The notes below the pieces were generated by a model that ran no database searches, was not told the origin of the DNA, and saw only the letters and a program-made list of their open reading frames with translations. DNA of 64,000 bases, taken from positions 189,001-253,000 of the forward strand of contig NZ_VOQR01000001.1 of the NCBI RefSeq assembly GCF_007995065.1, written 5' to 3'. How positions within the stretch are numbered: position 1 is the first letter of the stretch; each line of letters opens with the position of its first letter. The position numbers and the translations under genes were made by a program. Below are positions 51,679 to 60,160 of the stretch, piece after piece. This DNA is from Sphingomonas ginsenosidivorax (GTDB taxonomy: Bacteria > Pseudomonadota > Alphaproteobacteria > Sphingomonadales > Sphingomonadaceae).

Positions 51679-54600
51679 ATGATGAACACGCCATTGGGTC
51701 GCGCCGCCATGTCCGCATGCGGTACCGTTTCCGGGCTGGCTCTGGCGATCGCGATCGCCGCCGCGCCTGCCGCCGCGCAGACTGCGCCGCAGACGACGCC
51801 GACCGCGCCGCAAGCTGATACCGGACCGGTGACCCCGCCCACCGATACGCCGACCGGCACCGGCACCCCCGAACTTCCCGCCGAAGAGCAGGACATCGTC
51901 GTCACCGGGTTCCGCGCGTCGCTGAACAGCGCGATCAACATCAAGCGCAACGAAACCGCCGCGATCGACAGCATCGTGGCCGAGGATATCGGCAAGTTCC
52001 CCGACTCCAACCTCGCGGAATCGATGCAGCGCATCCCGGGCGTGGCGCTGTCGCGCGGCGATGGTGGTGAGGGAAAGAACATCTCGGTCCGCGGGCTCGG
52101 CGCCGCGTTCACCCGCGTCCGGATCAACGGCATGGAAGGCACGTCGCAGACCGGCGCCTCCGACATCTACGGCGCGGGCAATTCGGGCCGCAGCTTCGAC
52201 TTCAACGCCTTCCCGACCGAGATCTTCTCGGCGCTGGCGGTGCGCAAGACGCCCTCGGCCGATGTCGAGGAGGGATCGCTCGGCGCGACCGTCGATCTGA
52301 AGGCGCCGCATCCGCTCGACTTCAAGACCGACTTCGTCTTCACCGCCACCGCGCGCGGCATCTATAACGAGCTCGCCAAGACCGTGGACCCGCGCGCGTC
52401 CGTCCTAGTGTCGAAGAAGTTCGCCGACGGTACGCTCGGCGTGCTCGGCTCGTTCGCCTACGGCAAGCGCAACCTGCGCGAGGTCGGCTATTCCGCGGTC
52501 AACATCCTGCCCGCCTATATCGACGGCGGCTTCTGCTCGCCGGTCGGCTTCGCGCCGCAGAACCCGGCGACGAATGCTGCGCGCGGCACCAACGCCGCCA
52601 ATTGCAGCACCAACAACCCGCGGACCAGCACGACTGCGGCGTACAACACCATCCAGGGTCTGCGCGGGATTACCAACCAGCCCGGGGGCGGGGCGTTCCT
52701 GCCGCGCATCCCGCGCTACGTGAATTCCGAACAGGACGCCGAACGCATGGGCGGCACGCTGACGTTGCAGTGGAAGCCCGACGAGAACACCGACATTTCG
52801 CTCGACGGGCTCTATTCGCGCTTCAAGGTCGAACGCCGCGACAACTATATCGGTGCGATCTCGTTCGGCCGTACCGCCACCAATGGCGGCAAGCCGATGA
52901 CCTCGGTCCGCGACATCGCGTTCGATTCGCTCGGCTCGCTGCAATATGGCCTGTTCGACGGCGTCGACATCCGTTCGGAAGGGCTGGTCGACCGCTTTAC
53001 CTCGACCTTCAAGCAGGGCACGCTGAACTTCGAGCACCGCTTCTCCGACCGGTTCAAGGTCACCGCGCTCGCCGGCTATTCGCATTCGCGCTTCTACAGC
53101 CCGCTGCGACTGCAGACCTTCATGGATATCATCGACGCCGACGGCTTCTCGATCGACTTCCGCAACGGCGGCAACATCCCGACGATCGGCTTCGGCACCG
53201 ACGTCGCGAACCCCGGAAACTTCAGCTACGCGCCTAGCCCCGACGGCAACTTCACCGTGCTCGGCGGGTTCAGCACCGCCGGCCGGCCGCTGACGCAGGA
53301 CACGCGCAACAAGACGTTCGAGGGCAACCTCGAATGGAACGTCGTCGACAATTTCGCGGTCAAGGCCGGCGGCCAGTTCCGCGAGAGCGACTTCCAGATC
53401 CGCGGCCAGAACCTCATCCCCAGCCAGGTCGCGGTCCGCGCGCTGCCCGCGGGCACCACGCTCGCCAGCATCACCCGGCAGATCACCGATTTCGGCAAGC
53501 TGCTCGGTTCGGGCCCGGCGGAATTCGCGGCGATCGATTCGAAGAAGTGGCGTGAGGCATTCGGCTTCGACAGCTTCCAGTATTGCGGGGTCGAATGCGG
53601 TGCCGCGCGCTCCGGCGTGCGCGAACAGATCACCAGCGGCTACCTGATGACGACGTTCAATACCGAAGGCGTGTTGCCGTTCACCGTCCGCGGCGACGCC
53701 GGCGTCCGTTATGTTCATACGCAGCAGGATTCGTTCGGCTTCATCCCGGTCGCGGCGCCCGCCGGCGCGCAATATCCGACGGTCGGCCGCCGCGGCGACG
53801 TCAACCGGTCGTACGAGGACTGGCTGCCGTCGATGAACCTGGTCGCCGAGATCACGCCCAAGCTCCAGGCTCGCTTCTCCGCCGCCGCGGTGATGTCGCG
53901 TCCCGAGCTCGGTCAGCTGACCCCGGTATCGGGCGTCACGGTCGCCACCCGCACCGGCACCGTCAACAACCCGTTCCTCGACCCGATCCGCGCGAACACC
54001 TTCGATGCCGCGCTGGAATGGTATTTCGCGCCCGGCTCGTTGCTGTCGGTCGCGTATTTCCACAAGAACATCGAGACCTACATCCAGTCGATCTCGGAGC
54101 AGGTGCCGTATAGCTCGCTCGGCCTGCCCGACGCGCTGCTCGACGGGACGCCGTCGACGCCGGCCGATATCTTTACCGTCAACCGGTCGAACAACACGCC
54201 GGGCGGCAAGCTCAACGGCTTCGAGGTCAACGCGCAGGTGCAGCTGAGCTTCCTGCCGGGGTTCCTGTCGAACTTCGGCGTCCTCGGCAGCTACACGCGC
54301 GTGAAATCGAAGATTACCTACATCCTGTCGCCGATCCAGACGACGGTCGACGACCTGATCGACCTGTCGAAGAACGCCGCCAGCGGCACGCTCTATTACG
54401 AGGACGATCGCTTCAGCATCCGCGGCACCGCCAGCTACCGCGACAAGTTCAACCGCGGCATTCCGTCGGGCGCGAACGACAGCGACGTCCGCGCCAACGC
54501 CTCGACTTTGTTCGTCGATGCCTCGGCCTCGTACAACATCAGCGAGAACCTCAAGCTGATCCTCGAGGCGCAGAACCTGACCGACGAGCGCAACACGCTG

Positions 54601-54684
54601 TTCATCGACAGCAAGCGTCAGGACACGCTGTTCGAAACCCGCCTGGGTCGCACCTTCACAGTCGGCGCGACGGTGAAGTTCTGA
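51679..54684 (+). CDS. TonB-dependent outer membrane receptor, second copy
   Basis: The 1001-residue protein starts MMNTPLGRAAMSACGTVSGL and a signal ending AAPAAAQ, then a Thr/Pro-rich linker, the plug beginning DIVVTGFRASLNSAINIKRN with FPDSNLAESMQRIPGVALSR, and a barrel ending RLGRTFTVGATVKF. It is clearly related to the receptor at 42453-45452, but the two diverge throughout the barrel, so they may import different oligomers. The ATG at 51679 follows GGGGAG; earlier in-frame starts lack a site. Pectinesterase follows 23 bases later. Confidence 0.92.
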   Translation: MMNTPLGRAAMSACGTVSGLALAIAIAAAPAAAQTAPQTTPTAPQADTGPVTPPTDTPTGTGTPELPAEEQDIVVTGFRASLNSAINIKRNETAAIDSIVAEDIGKFPDSNLAESMQRIPGVALSRGDGGEGKNISVRGLGAAFTRVRINGMEGTSQTGASDIYGAGNSGRSFDFNAFPTEIFSALAVRKTPSADVEEGSLGATVDLKAPHPLDFKTDFVFTATARGIYNELAKTVDPRASVLVSKKFADGTLGVLGSFAYGKRNLREVGYSAVNILPAYIDGGFCSPVGFAPQNPATNAARGTNAANCSTNNPRTSTTAAYNTIQGLRGITNQPGGGAFLPRIPRYVNSEQDAERMGGTLTLQWKPDENTDISLDGLYSRFKVERRDNYIGAISFGRTATNGGKPMTSVRDIAFDSLGSLQYGLFDGVDIRSEGLVDRFTSTFKQGTLNFEHRFSDRFKVTALAGYSHSRFYSPLRLQTFMDIIDADGFSIDFRNGGNIPTIGFGTDVANPGNFSYAPSPDGNFTVLGGFSTAGRPLTQDTRNKTFEGNLEWNVVDNFAVKAGGQFRESDFQIRGQNLIPSQVAVRALPAGTTLASITRQITDFGKLLGSGPAEFAAIDSKKWREAFGFDSFQYCGVECGAARSGVREQITSGYLMTTFNTEGVLPFTVRGDAGVRYVHTQQDSFGFIPVAAPAGAQYPTVGRRGDVNRSYEDWLPSMNLVAEITPKLQARFSAAAVMSRPELGQLTPVSGVTVATRTGTVNNPFLDPIRANTFDAALEWYFAPGSLLSVAYFHKNIETYIQSISEQVPYSSLGLPDALLDGTPSTPADIFTVNRSNNTPGGKLNGFEVNAQVQLSFLPGFLSNFGVLGSYTRVKSKITYILSPIQTTVDDLIDLSKNAASGTLYYEDDRFSIRGTASYRDKFNRGIPSGANDSDVRANASTLFVDASASYNISENLKLILEAQNLTDERNTLFIDSKRQDTLFETRLGRTFTVGATVKF

Positions 54685-54707
54685 CGCGATCGGGCAGGGG
54701 GACGGCG

Positions 54708-55829
54708 GTGGCGGGACGATCGTGGACGCGGGCGATCGTCCTGCCGGTGCTCGGGTTGCTCGCGGATTGCGCGACGACGGCCGGTGCGGACACCGGACAC
54801 TACCGGGTCCGCACCGCGTGCGGCGCGATGCTCGGCTGTTTCACCGGCATCCAAGCGGCCCTCGACGCGGCGGATCGCGACACGTCCGGGCGGTGGATCA
54901 CCGTCGATATTGGCGCAGGCGCGTTCCGCGAAAAGGTCGTGCTTCGCCGCAGCCGCGTGCGGCTGGTCGGCAGCGGTGCGGCGCGGACCCGGCTGTCGTT
55001 CGATGCGGTCGCCGAACATGCCGGCCGCTACGACCGCGCGCACTGGGGTACCGCGGGGTCGGCGACGCTGACCATCGACGCCGACGAGGTCGCGGTCACC
55101 GGCATCACGATCGAGAACGCGTTCGACTACCTCGCCAATGATGCCCTGCCGGCCGGCGATCCGCGCAAGATCGGCAATTCGCAAGGCGTCGCGGTGATGC
55201 TCGACGTGCACAGCGACCGCGTCGCCTTGGACCGGGTCGCGATCCTCGGCTACCAGGACACGCTGTTCACGCGCGGCAAGCGCGCTGTCATCCGCGGCAG
55301 CGTGATCGCCGGCAATATCGACTTCATCTTCGGCAACGGCACGCTGCTGATCGAGGACAGCGAGGTCCGTACGCGGCGCCGCGCCGTACCCACGCCGCCC
55401 GACGGCTTCGCCTCGTTCATCACCGCGCCCTCGACCCAGCTGTCGCAACCGATCGGCATCGTCGTCTATCGCTCGCGCCTGACGCGAGAGCCGGGGGTGG
55501 AGGACGCGAGCGTGGCGCTCGGTCGTCCCTGGCACCCGACCACGACGTTCGCGGACGGCCGCTACGCCGATCCGCAGGCGGTCGGGCAGGCGGCGTTCGT
55601 CGACTGCACCATGGACGTGCACATCCACCCTGATCGCTGGACCGGCATGGCGGGCACCGCGCGCGACGGGACCAAGAGCCGGATCTTCCTCCCCGCCGAA
55701 TCCCGCTTCGCCGAAACAGGTTCCCGCGGCCCGGGCGCCCGCCGCAACCGCGCAGCCGAAGGCAACACCGAATACGACATCGCCCATACGCGAAAACTCA
55801 TCTTTGCCGGATGGTCGCCCAAAGGCTGA
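54708..55829 (+). CDS. Pectinesterase (CE8)
   Basis: The enzyme removes methyl esters from homogalacturonan, opening it to GH28 and lyases. The 373-residue beta-helix protein contains all three CE8 signatures: GYQDTLFTRG (about 180-189), GNIDFIFGNG (about 203-212, with the catalytic Asp) and LGRPWHP (about 273-279). The N-terminus has a hydrophobic stretch followed by DCATT, so it may be a lipoprotein (Cys21) or simply exported. The start is GTG at 54708, 23 bases after the receptor stop; the context strongly supports an operon. Confidence 0.92.
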   Translation: MAGRSWTRAIVLPVLGLLADCATTAGADTGHYRVRTACGAMLGCFTGIQAALDAADRDTSGRWITVDIGAGAFREKVVLRRSRVRLVGSGAARTRLSFDAVAEHAGRYDRAHWGTAGSATLTIDADEVAVTGITIENAFDYLANDALPAGDPRKIGNSQGVAVMLDVHSDRVALDRVAILGYQDTLFTRGKRAVIRGSVIAGNIDFIFGNGTLLIEDSEVRTRRRAVPTPPDGFASFITAPSTQLSQPIGIVVYRSRLTREPGVEDASVALGRPWHPTTTFADGRYADPQAVGQAAFVDCTMDVHIHPDRWTGMAGTARDGTKSRIFLPAESRFAETGSRGPGARRNRAAEGNTEYDIAHTRKLIFAGWSPKG

Positions 55830-55846
55830 GGCGCTCTGATCTGACG

Positions 55847-56884
55847 TCAGTCCGGATCTCGGCGACCCTGGTCAGCGGCTGGCCGGTCGGATCCGGCGAT
55901 CCCGATCACGGCGGCGGCGACAGCGCCGATCGCGGCGGCACCGGCAAGCAAAGGCCTGGCTTTGGCCCAAAACAGGCTTCGGTCGGTGGTATCGGCAAGT
56001 GCGGCGGGATCGCCGGTGAAAAGCTGGACCAGATGCCGCGCGACCGACTGCGGATTCTCGCGTTGCGGGAAATGGCCCACGCCCGCCATTGTCACGAACG
56101 CGAACGGACCGCTGAACTTGCCCGGCACGGCCTTGGTTGCCTGGGGCGGGTTCACGCCGTCTTCCGCGCCCTGGATGTACATCGTCGGCAACGACAATGT
56201 CTGTGTCGCCCTGACCTTGTCCTCGAGCCATTGGCTGCGCGGATCGGGCTCGGCTTCGTCCCAGCGCGCGCGGTAGCTGTGCAGCGTGACGTCGACCCAG
56301 TCGGGATTCTCGAACGACGTCGCGACCTGCTGGAAGGTCGCCTCGTCGAACCAGCCCGGCGGCGACCAGTTGACCCAGTGGATGTGCGCGAAGCCCTTCC
56401 GGTCGTCGCGCACCGCCTGCGCGCCGCGCGCGGTTGCCATGAACCAATGATACCATTGCCGCTGCGCCTGCTCGAACGGTGGTGTCGGCATGCCGCCAAG
56501 CCGGGGCGGGGTGGCGAGCATCGCCATGCGCCCGATGCGATCGGGCCAGCCCACGGCCATGGCTTCGGCGGTATTCGACCCCCAGTCATGCCCGGCTACC
56601 ATGAAACGGTCGATGCCGAGACCGTCCATCAGCGCGATGGCGTCGATCGCCAGGATCGCGCTGTTGCCGGTCCGCGGCGCGCTGTCCGATACGAAACGGG
56701 TCGCCCCGAAACCCCGCAGGCTCGGTACGATGACGCGCAACCCGGCCGCGATCAGCGTGGGAACCACGGCATCCCAGCTCGACGCATCGTCAGGCCAGCC
56801 GTGGAGTAGCAGGACCGGCGGATCGCCAGGGTTGCCATGGTCGGCATAGTCGATGACGAGATGGTCGGTGGTCAGCTTGGGCAT
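55847..56884 (-). CDS. Alpha/beta hydrolase, epoxide-hydrolase-like, with C-terminal membrane segment
   Basis: The 345-residue protein has an oxyanion-hole motif LLLHGWPD, the nucleophile elbow GHDWGS (Asp, about 105) and a late GVGHFPQRE histidine motif, the pattern of epoxide hydrolases and haloalkane dehalogenases. The cap region starts with PPRLGGMPTPPFEQ. After the catalytic domain come about 50 residues with a hydrophobic stretch (AGAAAIGAVAAAVIGIAG), which could be a membrane anchor and is unusual for the family. The start at 56884 is ATG; a TTG three codons upstream is an alternative. It converges on the pectinesterase gene with 17 bases between. Confidence 0.85.
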   Translation of the reverse strand: MPKLTTDHLVIDYADHGNPGDPPVLLLHGWPDDASSWDAVVPTLIAAGLRVIVPSLRGFGATRFVSDSAPRTGNSAILAIDAIALMDGLGIDRFMVAGHDWGSNTAEAMAVGWPDRIGRMAMLATPPRLGGMPTPPFEQAQRQWYHWFMATARGAQAVRDDRKGFAHIHWVNWSPPGWFDEATFQQVATSFENPDWVDVTLHSYRARWDEAEPDPRSQWLEDKVRATQTLSLPTMYIQGAEDGVNPPQATKAVPGKFSGPFAFVTMAGVGHFPQRENPQSVARHLVQLFTGDPAALADTTDRSLFWAKARPLLAGAAAIGAVAAAVIGIAGSDRPAADQGRRDPD

Positions 56885-56979
56885 GGATCGCAACCGTTAT
56901 TGACGATTGCTCTCAAACCCGGTCGGCGCGTGCGCGTTCCTCGTCCGTGGCGGACGTAATGCGGACTTCGATGGCTTAA

Positions 56980-57056
56980 TGGTGCACCCGACAAGATTCG
57001 AACTTGTGACCCCTGCCTTCGGAGGGCAGTGCTCTATCCAGCTGAGCTACGGGTGC
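56980..57056 (-). tRNA. tRNA-Arg (anticodon CCG)
   Basis: On the minus strand the 77-nt gene folds with acceptor stem GCACCCG/CGGGTGC, D stem GCTC/GAGC, anticodon stem CTGCC/GGCAG around loop CTCCGAA (anticodon CCG, reading CGG) and T arm ACAAG-TTCGAAT-CTTGT. CCA is encoded. The 5' 23 bases are also the end of nth. Confidence 0.97.
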
Positions 57057-57747
57057 GCTGTGGGTCGCGTAGCAAAGCCGGGGCGGGGGCGCCAGCCGTT
57101 TTCATCGCTTTGGGCGCTGGTGTCTTCGGCTTGTAGGCACAGAGGTCGGCGACGATGCAGCGCCAGCATTCGGGCGTGCGCGCCTTGCAGACATAGCGGC
57201 CGTGCAGGATCAGCCAGTGATGCGCGTGGAGGCGGAACGGCTGCGGCGTCGCCTTGTCCAGTTTGAGTTCGACCGCCAGCGGGGTCTTGCCGCGCGCCAG
57301 CCCGGTACGGTTGCCGACGCGGAAGATATGCGTGTCGACCGCGAAGGTCTCGGCCCCGAACGCGACGTTCATCACCACGTTCGCGGTCTTGCGACCGACC
57401 CCCGGGAGTCGTTCGAGCGACTCGCGGTCGGGGGGCACCTCGCCACCAAATTCGTCGATCAGCATCTGCGATAGCGCGATGACGTTCTTCGCCTTGGTGT
57501 TGAACAGGCCGATCGTGCGGATATGCGCCTTGAGCCCGTCGAGCCCGAGCGCGACCATCTTCGCCGGGGTAGCGACCTCCGCGAACAGCGCGCGCGTCGC
57601 CTTGTTGACGCCGGCGTCGGTCGCCTGCGCCGACAGCGCGACCGCGACGACCAAAGTGAACGGATTGACGAATTCGAGCTCGGTCTCGGGATGCGGATCA
57701 GCCTCCGCCAGTCGCGCGTAGAAGTCGACGACGTCCGCCTTCTTCAC
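57034..57747 (-). CDS. nth: Endonuclease III
   Basis: Nth is a DNA glycosylase/AP lyase removing oxidised pyrimidines. The 237-residue protein has the helix-hairpin-helix [14 protein letters not shown] with the catalytic Lys (about 120), the Asp in [14 protein letters not shown] (about 138), and the 4Fe-4S ligands [17 protein letters not shown] (Cys-x6-Cys-x2-Cys-x5-Cys). The tail of about 30 residues after the cluster is longer than usual, and its last seven codons and stop lie in the 5' end of tRNA-Arg. It starts with GTG at 57747, in the last unit of a 17-bp tandem repeat that begins at the dapB stop. Confidence 0.94.
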   Translation of the reverse strand: MKKADVVDFYARLAEADPHPETELEFVNPFTLVVAVALSAQATDAGVNKATRALFAEVATPAKMVALGLDGLKAHIRTIGLFNTKAKNVIALSQMLIDEFGGEVPPDRESLERLPGVGRKTANVVMNVAFGAETFAVDTHIFRVGNRTGLARGKTPLAVELKLDKATPQPFRLHAHHWLILHGRYVCKARTPECWRCIVADLCAYKPKTPAPKAMKTAGAPAPALLRDPQRTRSSAG

Positions 57748-57790
57748 AGGCTCACGTTCTTCACAGGCCCACCTTCTTCACAGGCCCAGC
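57740..57790 (-). repeat. Three tandem copies of a 17-bp unit spanning the dapB/nth junction
   Basis: Minus-strand unit GTGAAGAAGGTGGGCCT (with slight variants) occurs three times (57740-57756, 57757-57773, 57774-57790). The first-read copy contains the dapB TGA stop, the last the nth GTG start. The unit length is not a multiple of three, so the other GTGs are out of frame for nth. Confidence 0.88.
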
Positions 57791-58506
57791 ACGTCGCCCA
57801 TCCGGTAGCGCCCGGCCGGCTGGTCGGCCAGCCACAACGCCGCGCGTACCGCACCGCGGGCGAAGATCGAGCGATCGTCGCCGCGGTGGTTGAGTTCGAT
57901 CCGCTCGCCTTCGCCCGCGAAGATCACGCTGTGGTCGCCGATCACCGATCCGCCGCGCAGGGAGGCAAAGCCGATCGTGCCCTCGCTGCGGCTGCCGACC
58001 AGCCCGGCACGGCTGTCGACGCGCAACTCGGCGAGCGACGATCCGCGCCCCTTCGCGGCGGCTTCGCCGAGCAGCAGCGCGGTGCCGGACGGGGCATCGA
58101 CCTTGTGGCGATGATGCATCTCGACGATCTCGACGTCCCAGTCGGGCCCGAGCCGCGCCGCGGCCTCGCGCACCAGGATGCCGAGCAGCGTCACGCCGAG
58201 CGACGTGTTGCCGGTCTGGAGCACGGCGATGTCAAGCGCGGCCTCGTCGATCAGGGACTGGTGGCGCGGCGAGAGGCCGGTGGTGCCGACGACGATACCG
58301 GTTCCGGCGGCGCGGGCAGCGGCCAGATGCGCTTCGAGCGCCGAGGGGGTCGAGAAGTCGACCAGCACGTCGGCGGTGGTCGCGAGCGGGGCGGGGTCGT
58401 CGCCGGCATCGACGCCACCAGCCAGCTGTGCCCCCGCCGCCTCGATCGCGTCGGTGATCGCGCGGCCCATCCGGCCGGCGCTGCCGTAGATTCCGATCGC
58501 GGTCAT
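57778..58506 (-). CDS. dapB: 4-hydroxy-tetrahydrodipicolinate reductase
   Basis: DapB makes tetrahydrodipicolinate for lysine and peptidoglycan (diaminopimelate) synthesis. The 242-residue protein starts MTAIGIYGSAGRMGRAI, the NAD(P)H-binding loop, then VLVDFSTPSA, GTTGLS and the signature EMHHRHKVDAPSGTA with the catalytic His/Lys. It is somewhat shorter than E. coli DapB (273), normal for alphaproteobacteria. The stop at 57778 lies in the 17-bp repeat before nth, so both are probably one transcript. It is divergent from the TonB-like gene. Confidence 0.95.
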   Translation of the reverse strand: MTAIGIYGSAGRMGRAITDAIEAAGAQLAGGVDAGDDPAPLATTADVLVDFSTPSALEAHLAAARAAGTGIVVGTTGLSPRHQSLIDEAALDIAVLQTGNTSLGVTLLGILVREAAARLGPDWDVEIVEMHHRHKVDAPSGTALLLGEAAAKGRGSSLAELRVDSRAGLVGSRSEGTIGFASLRGGSVIGDHSVIFAGEGERIELNHRGDDRSIFARGAVRAALWLADQPAGRYRMGDVLGL

Positions 58507-58639
58507 GCCACGTCCCTCGCCGCAAATGGCCGATATGTCTGAGTAGGCATCCGCCATCCTTGGCACAAAGCAAGGGGGCGGCGACAGTGGGTTTCGAAAC
58601 CATTGCGACGAACGCATCCCCGGTCTAGGCGAACCGGCA

Positions 58640-59404
58640 ATGCACGAGTCCTATCTGAACCAGTCGGACTCCGCGCGCCGCCGCCGTATGGCAGCGATCG
58701 CCCTGACGCTGCTGGCGCACGTGCTGATCATCTGGGTGCTGTTGAACCTGTCGCCCAGCCTGACGCCGCGCCTTCTCGAGCGCACGCTGAGCACGTTCCA
58801 GGTGACACCGCCCCCGCCGCCGCCGCAACTCGCGCAGGCGATCACCGAGAAGCCGACCGTGAAGAAGACCGGCGGATCGCAGGCCCGTGCGAAGGACCCG
58901 GTACCCAAGGCGCCCGCACCGCCGGCCGCGCAGGCGCCGGTCTCGCCGTTCGGGCTGTTGCCGGGTGGAGCGGCACTGTTCGAGGCGGCGGATATCGGCA
59001 AGCTGCCCCAGCATCCCGAGGATCGCGAGACCGGCGGCAGTGGCGACGGCGCCGGCAAGGGCAAGGACAGCGCGTCGGTCTATGGCCCGGGCGAGGGGCC
59101 GGGTGGCGAGCGGCTGTACGACGTCGACTGGGTCAAGCGCCCGACCGATGCCGAGCTATCGCCGTTCCTCCCGGCCAATGTTCCGGCCGGCAGCTGGGCG
59201 ATGATCGCGTGCCGGATGGTCGAGGGCTACCGCGTCGAGAATTGCCGCTCGCTGGGCGAATCGCCGCCGGGGTCGGGGCTCGCGCGCGGGATGCGGCTGG
59301 CGTCGTGGCAGTTCCGGGTATTCCCGCCGCGGGTGGGGACCAGGAAGATCATCGGCGGCTGGGTACGCATCCGGATGGATTTCACCAAGAGCGCGACGCG
59401 GTAG
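58640..59404 (+). CDS. TonB-like membrane protein
   Basis: The 254-residue protein has a short basic N-terminus (SARRRRMAAIALTLLAHVLIIWVLLNL), an uncleaved membrane anchor, a Pro-rich linker (TPPPPPPQLAQ) and Lys/Pro/Ala-rich segments, and a C-terminal region with conserved pieces (WVKRPTDAELSPFLPANVPAGSWAMIACR-like, RGMRLASWQFRVFPPRV). This is a TonB-type layout, but the C-terminal domain does not match the classical TonB YP motif and has two cysteines (IACRMVEG, VENCRSLG). It could energise one of the pectin receptors, but exbB/exbD are absent here, and an anchored envelope protein of other function remains possible. Confidence 0.72.
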   Translation: MHESYLNQSDSARRRRMAAIALTLLAHVLIIWVLLNLSPSLTPRLLERTLSTFQVTPPPPPPQLAQAITEKPTVKKTGGSQARAKDPVPKAPAPPAAQAPVSPFGLLPGGAALFEAADIGKLPQHPEDRETGGSGDGAGKGKDSASVYGPGEGPGGERLYDVDWVKRPTDAELSPFLPANVPAGSWAMIACRMVEGYRVENCRSLGESPPGSGLARGMRLASWQFRVFPPRVGTRKIIGGWVRIRMDFTKSATR

Positions 59405-59407
59405 GGC

Positions 59408-60160
59408 TCAGTCCGGTGCGACCAGCCGTCGTACAAGATCCAGGTCGGCGGGCTTGTCGACGTCGACCGCCGCCAGCCCGTACGGGCTCGCCACCGCCGC
59501 CGCGTCGAGCCCGGCGAGCCGCCCGAGATGCGCCACCGCCTGCACCAAAGTCAGCTGCCCGAGCAGATAGCGCAGCAGCGTTCCCACCCCCAGCCGGCGG
59601 ACGATCCGCCACGGCCGCTTCCGGTCCGCCTCGACCTGTGCCCACAGATCGAGCGCGGCGACCGATCGCTCGGTGTTGAACTGGAACAGGTTGCACCCCG
59701 ACCAGGCGCCGTCGGCAAAGCGCAGATAGGTCCGCTTGGTCCCCGGCGCCGCGGCCTCGATCACGTCCTGCCGCGCGAGCAGCACCGCGACGTCGGCACC
59801 TGGCGGCACGTCGGCGCGGAACCGTGTGATCCAGCCCGGCTGCAGCAACGCGTGATCCGCGGTCGTCACCAGCAGCGGAGTCCCCAGCGCTTCCAACCCT
59901 TGTCGGACGCTGAGACTGGGCCCTCCCGCCGCCTGCAGCACGCGTAGGCCGAGCGCCGTAGCATGCGCGCCGACCGCCTCGTCCGATACCGACACCGCGA
60001 TCTCGCCGGCGCCGGCTTCGGTCAGCGCACGCGCCACTCGCGCCAACAGCGTTTCGCCGTCGAGCACGATCAGCGCCTTGTGCGCGACACCGGCATAGGC
60101 GGCGAGCGGATCGACGCCGCCGCGCGATCCCGCAAGGACGAGTGCCCCGAACCCGCTCAT
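59408..60160 (-). CDS. NTP transferase (MobA-like nucleotidyltransferase)
   Basis: The 250-residue protein begins GFGALVLAGSRGGVDPLAAY, the Rossmann-like nucleotide loop of NTP-transferases of the MobA/IspD type, with KALIVLDGETLLARVARAL and LLVTTADHALLQPGWI (metal-binding Asp). The usual LAGGxSxRMGxxK loop is altered (GSRGGVDPLAAYAG), so the preferred nucleotide is not predictable. It overlaps the preceding gene by four bases (ATGA), in the last position of the lipid-type operon. A molybdenum-cofactor role is unlikely in this setting; transfer of a nucleotide to a sugar or lipid headgroup is favoured by context. Confidence 0.75.
   Translation of the reverse strand: MSGFGALVLAGSRGGVDPLAAYAGVAHKALIVLDGETLLARVARALTEAGAGEIAVSVSDEAVGAHATALGLRVLQAAGGPSLSVRQGLEALGTPLLVTTADHALLQPGWITRFRADVPPGADVAVLLARQDVIEAAAPGTKRTYLRFADGAWSGCNLFQFNTERSVAALDLWAQVEADRKRPWRIVRRLGVGTLLRYLLGQLTLVQAVAHLGRLAGLDAAAVASPYGLAAVDVDKPADLDLVRRLVAPD

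Noticed and set aside
59408..60160. Molybdenum cofactor guanylyltransferase MobA
   Set aside because: The nucleotide loop lacks the standard GGxSxRMG form and the neighbours are lipid-type genes, with no molybdenum genes in the window.
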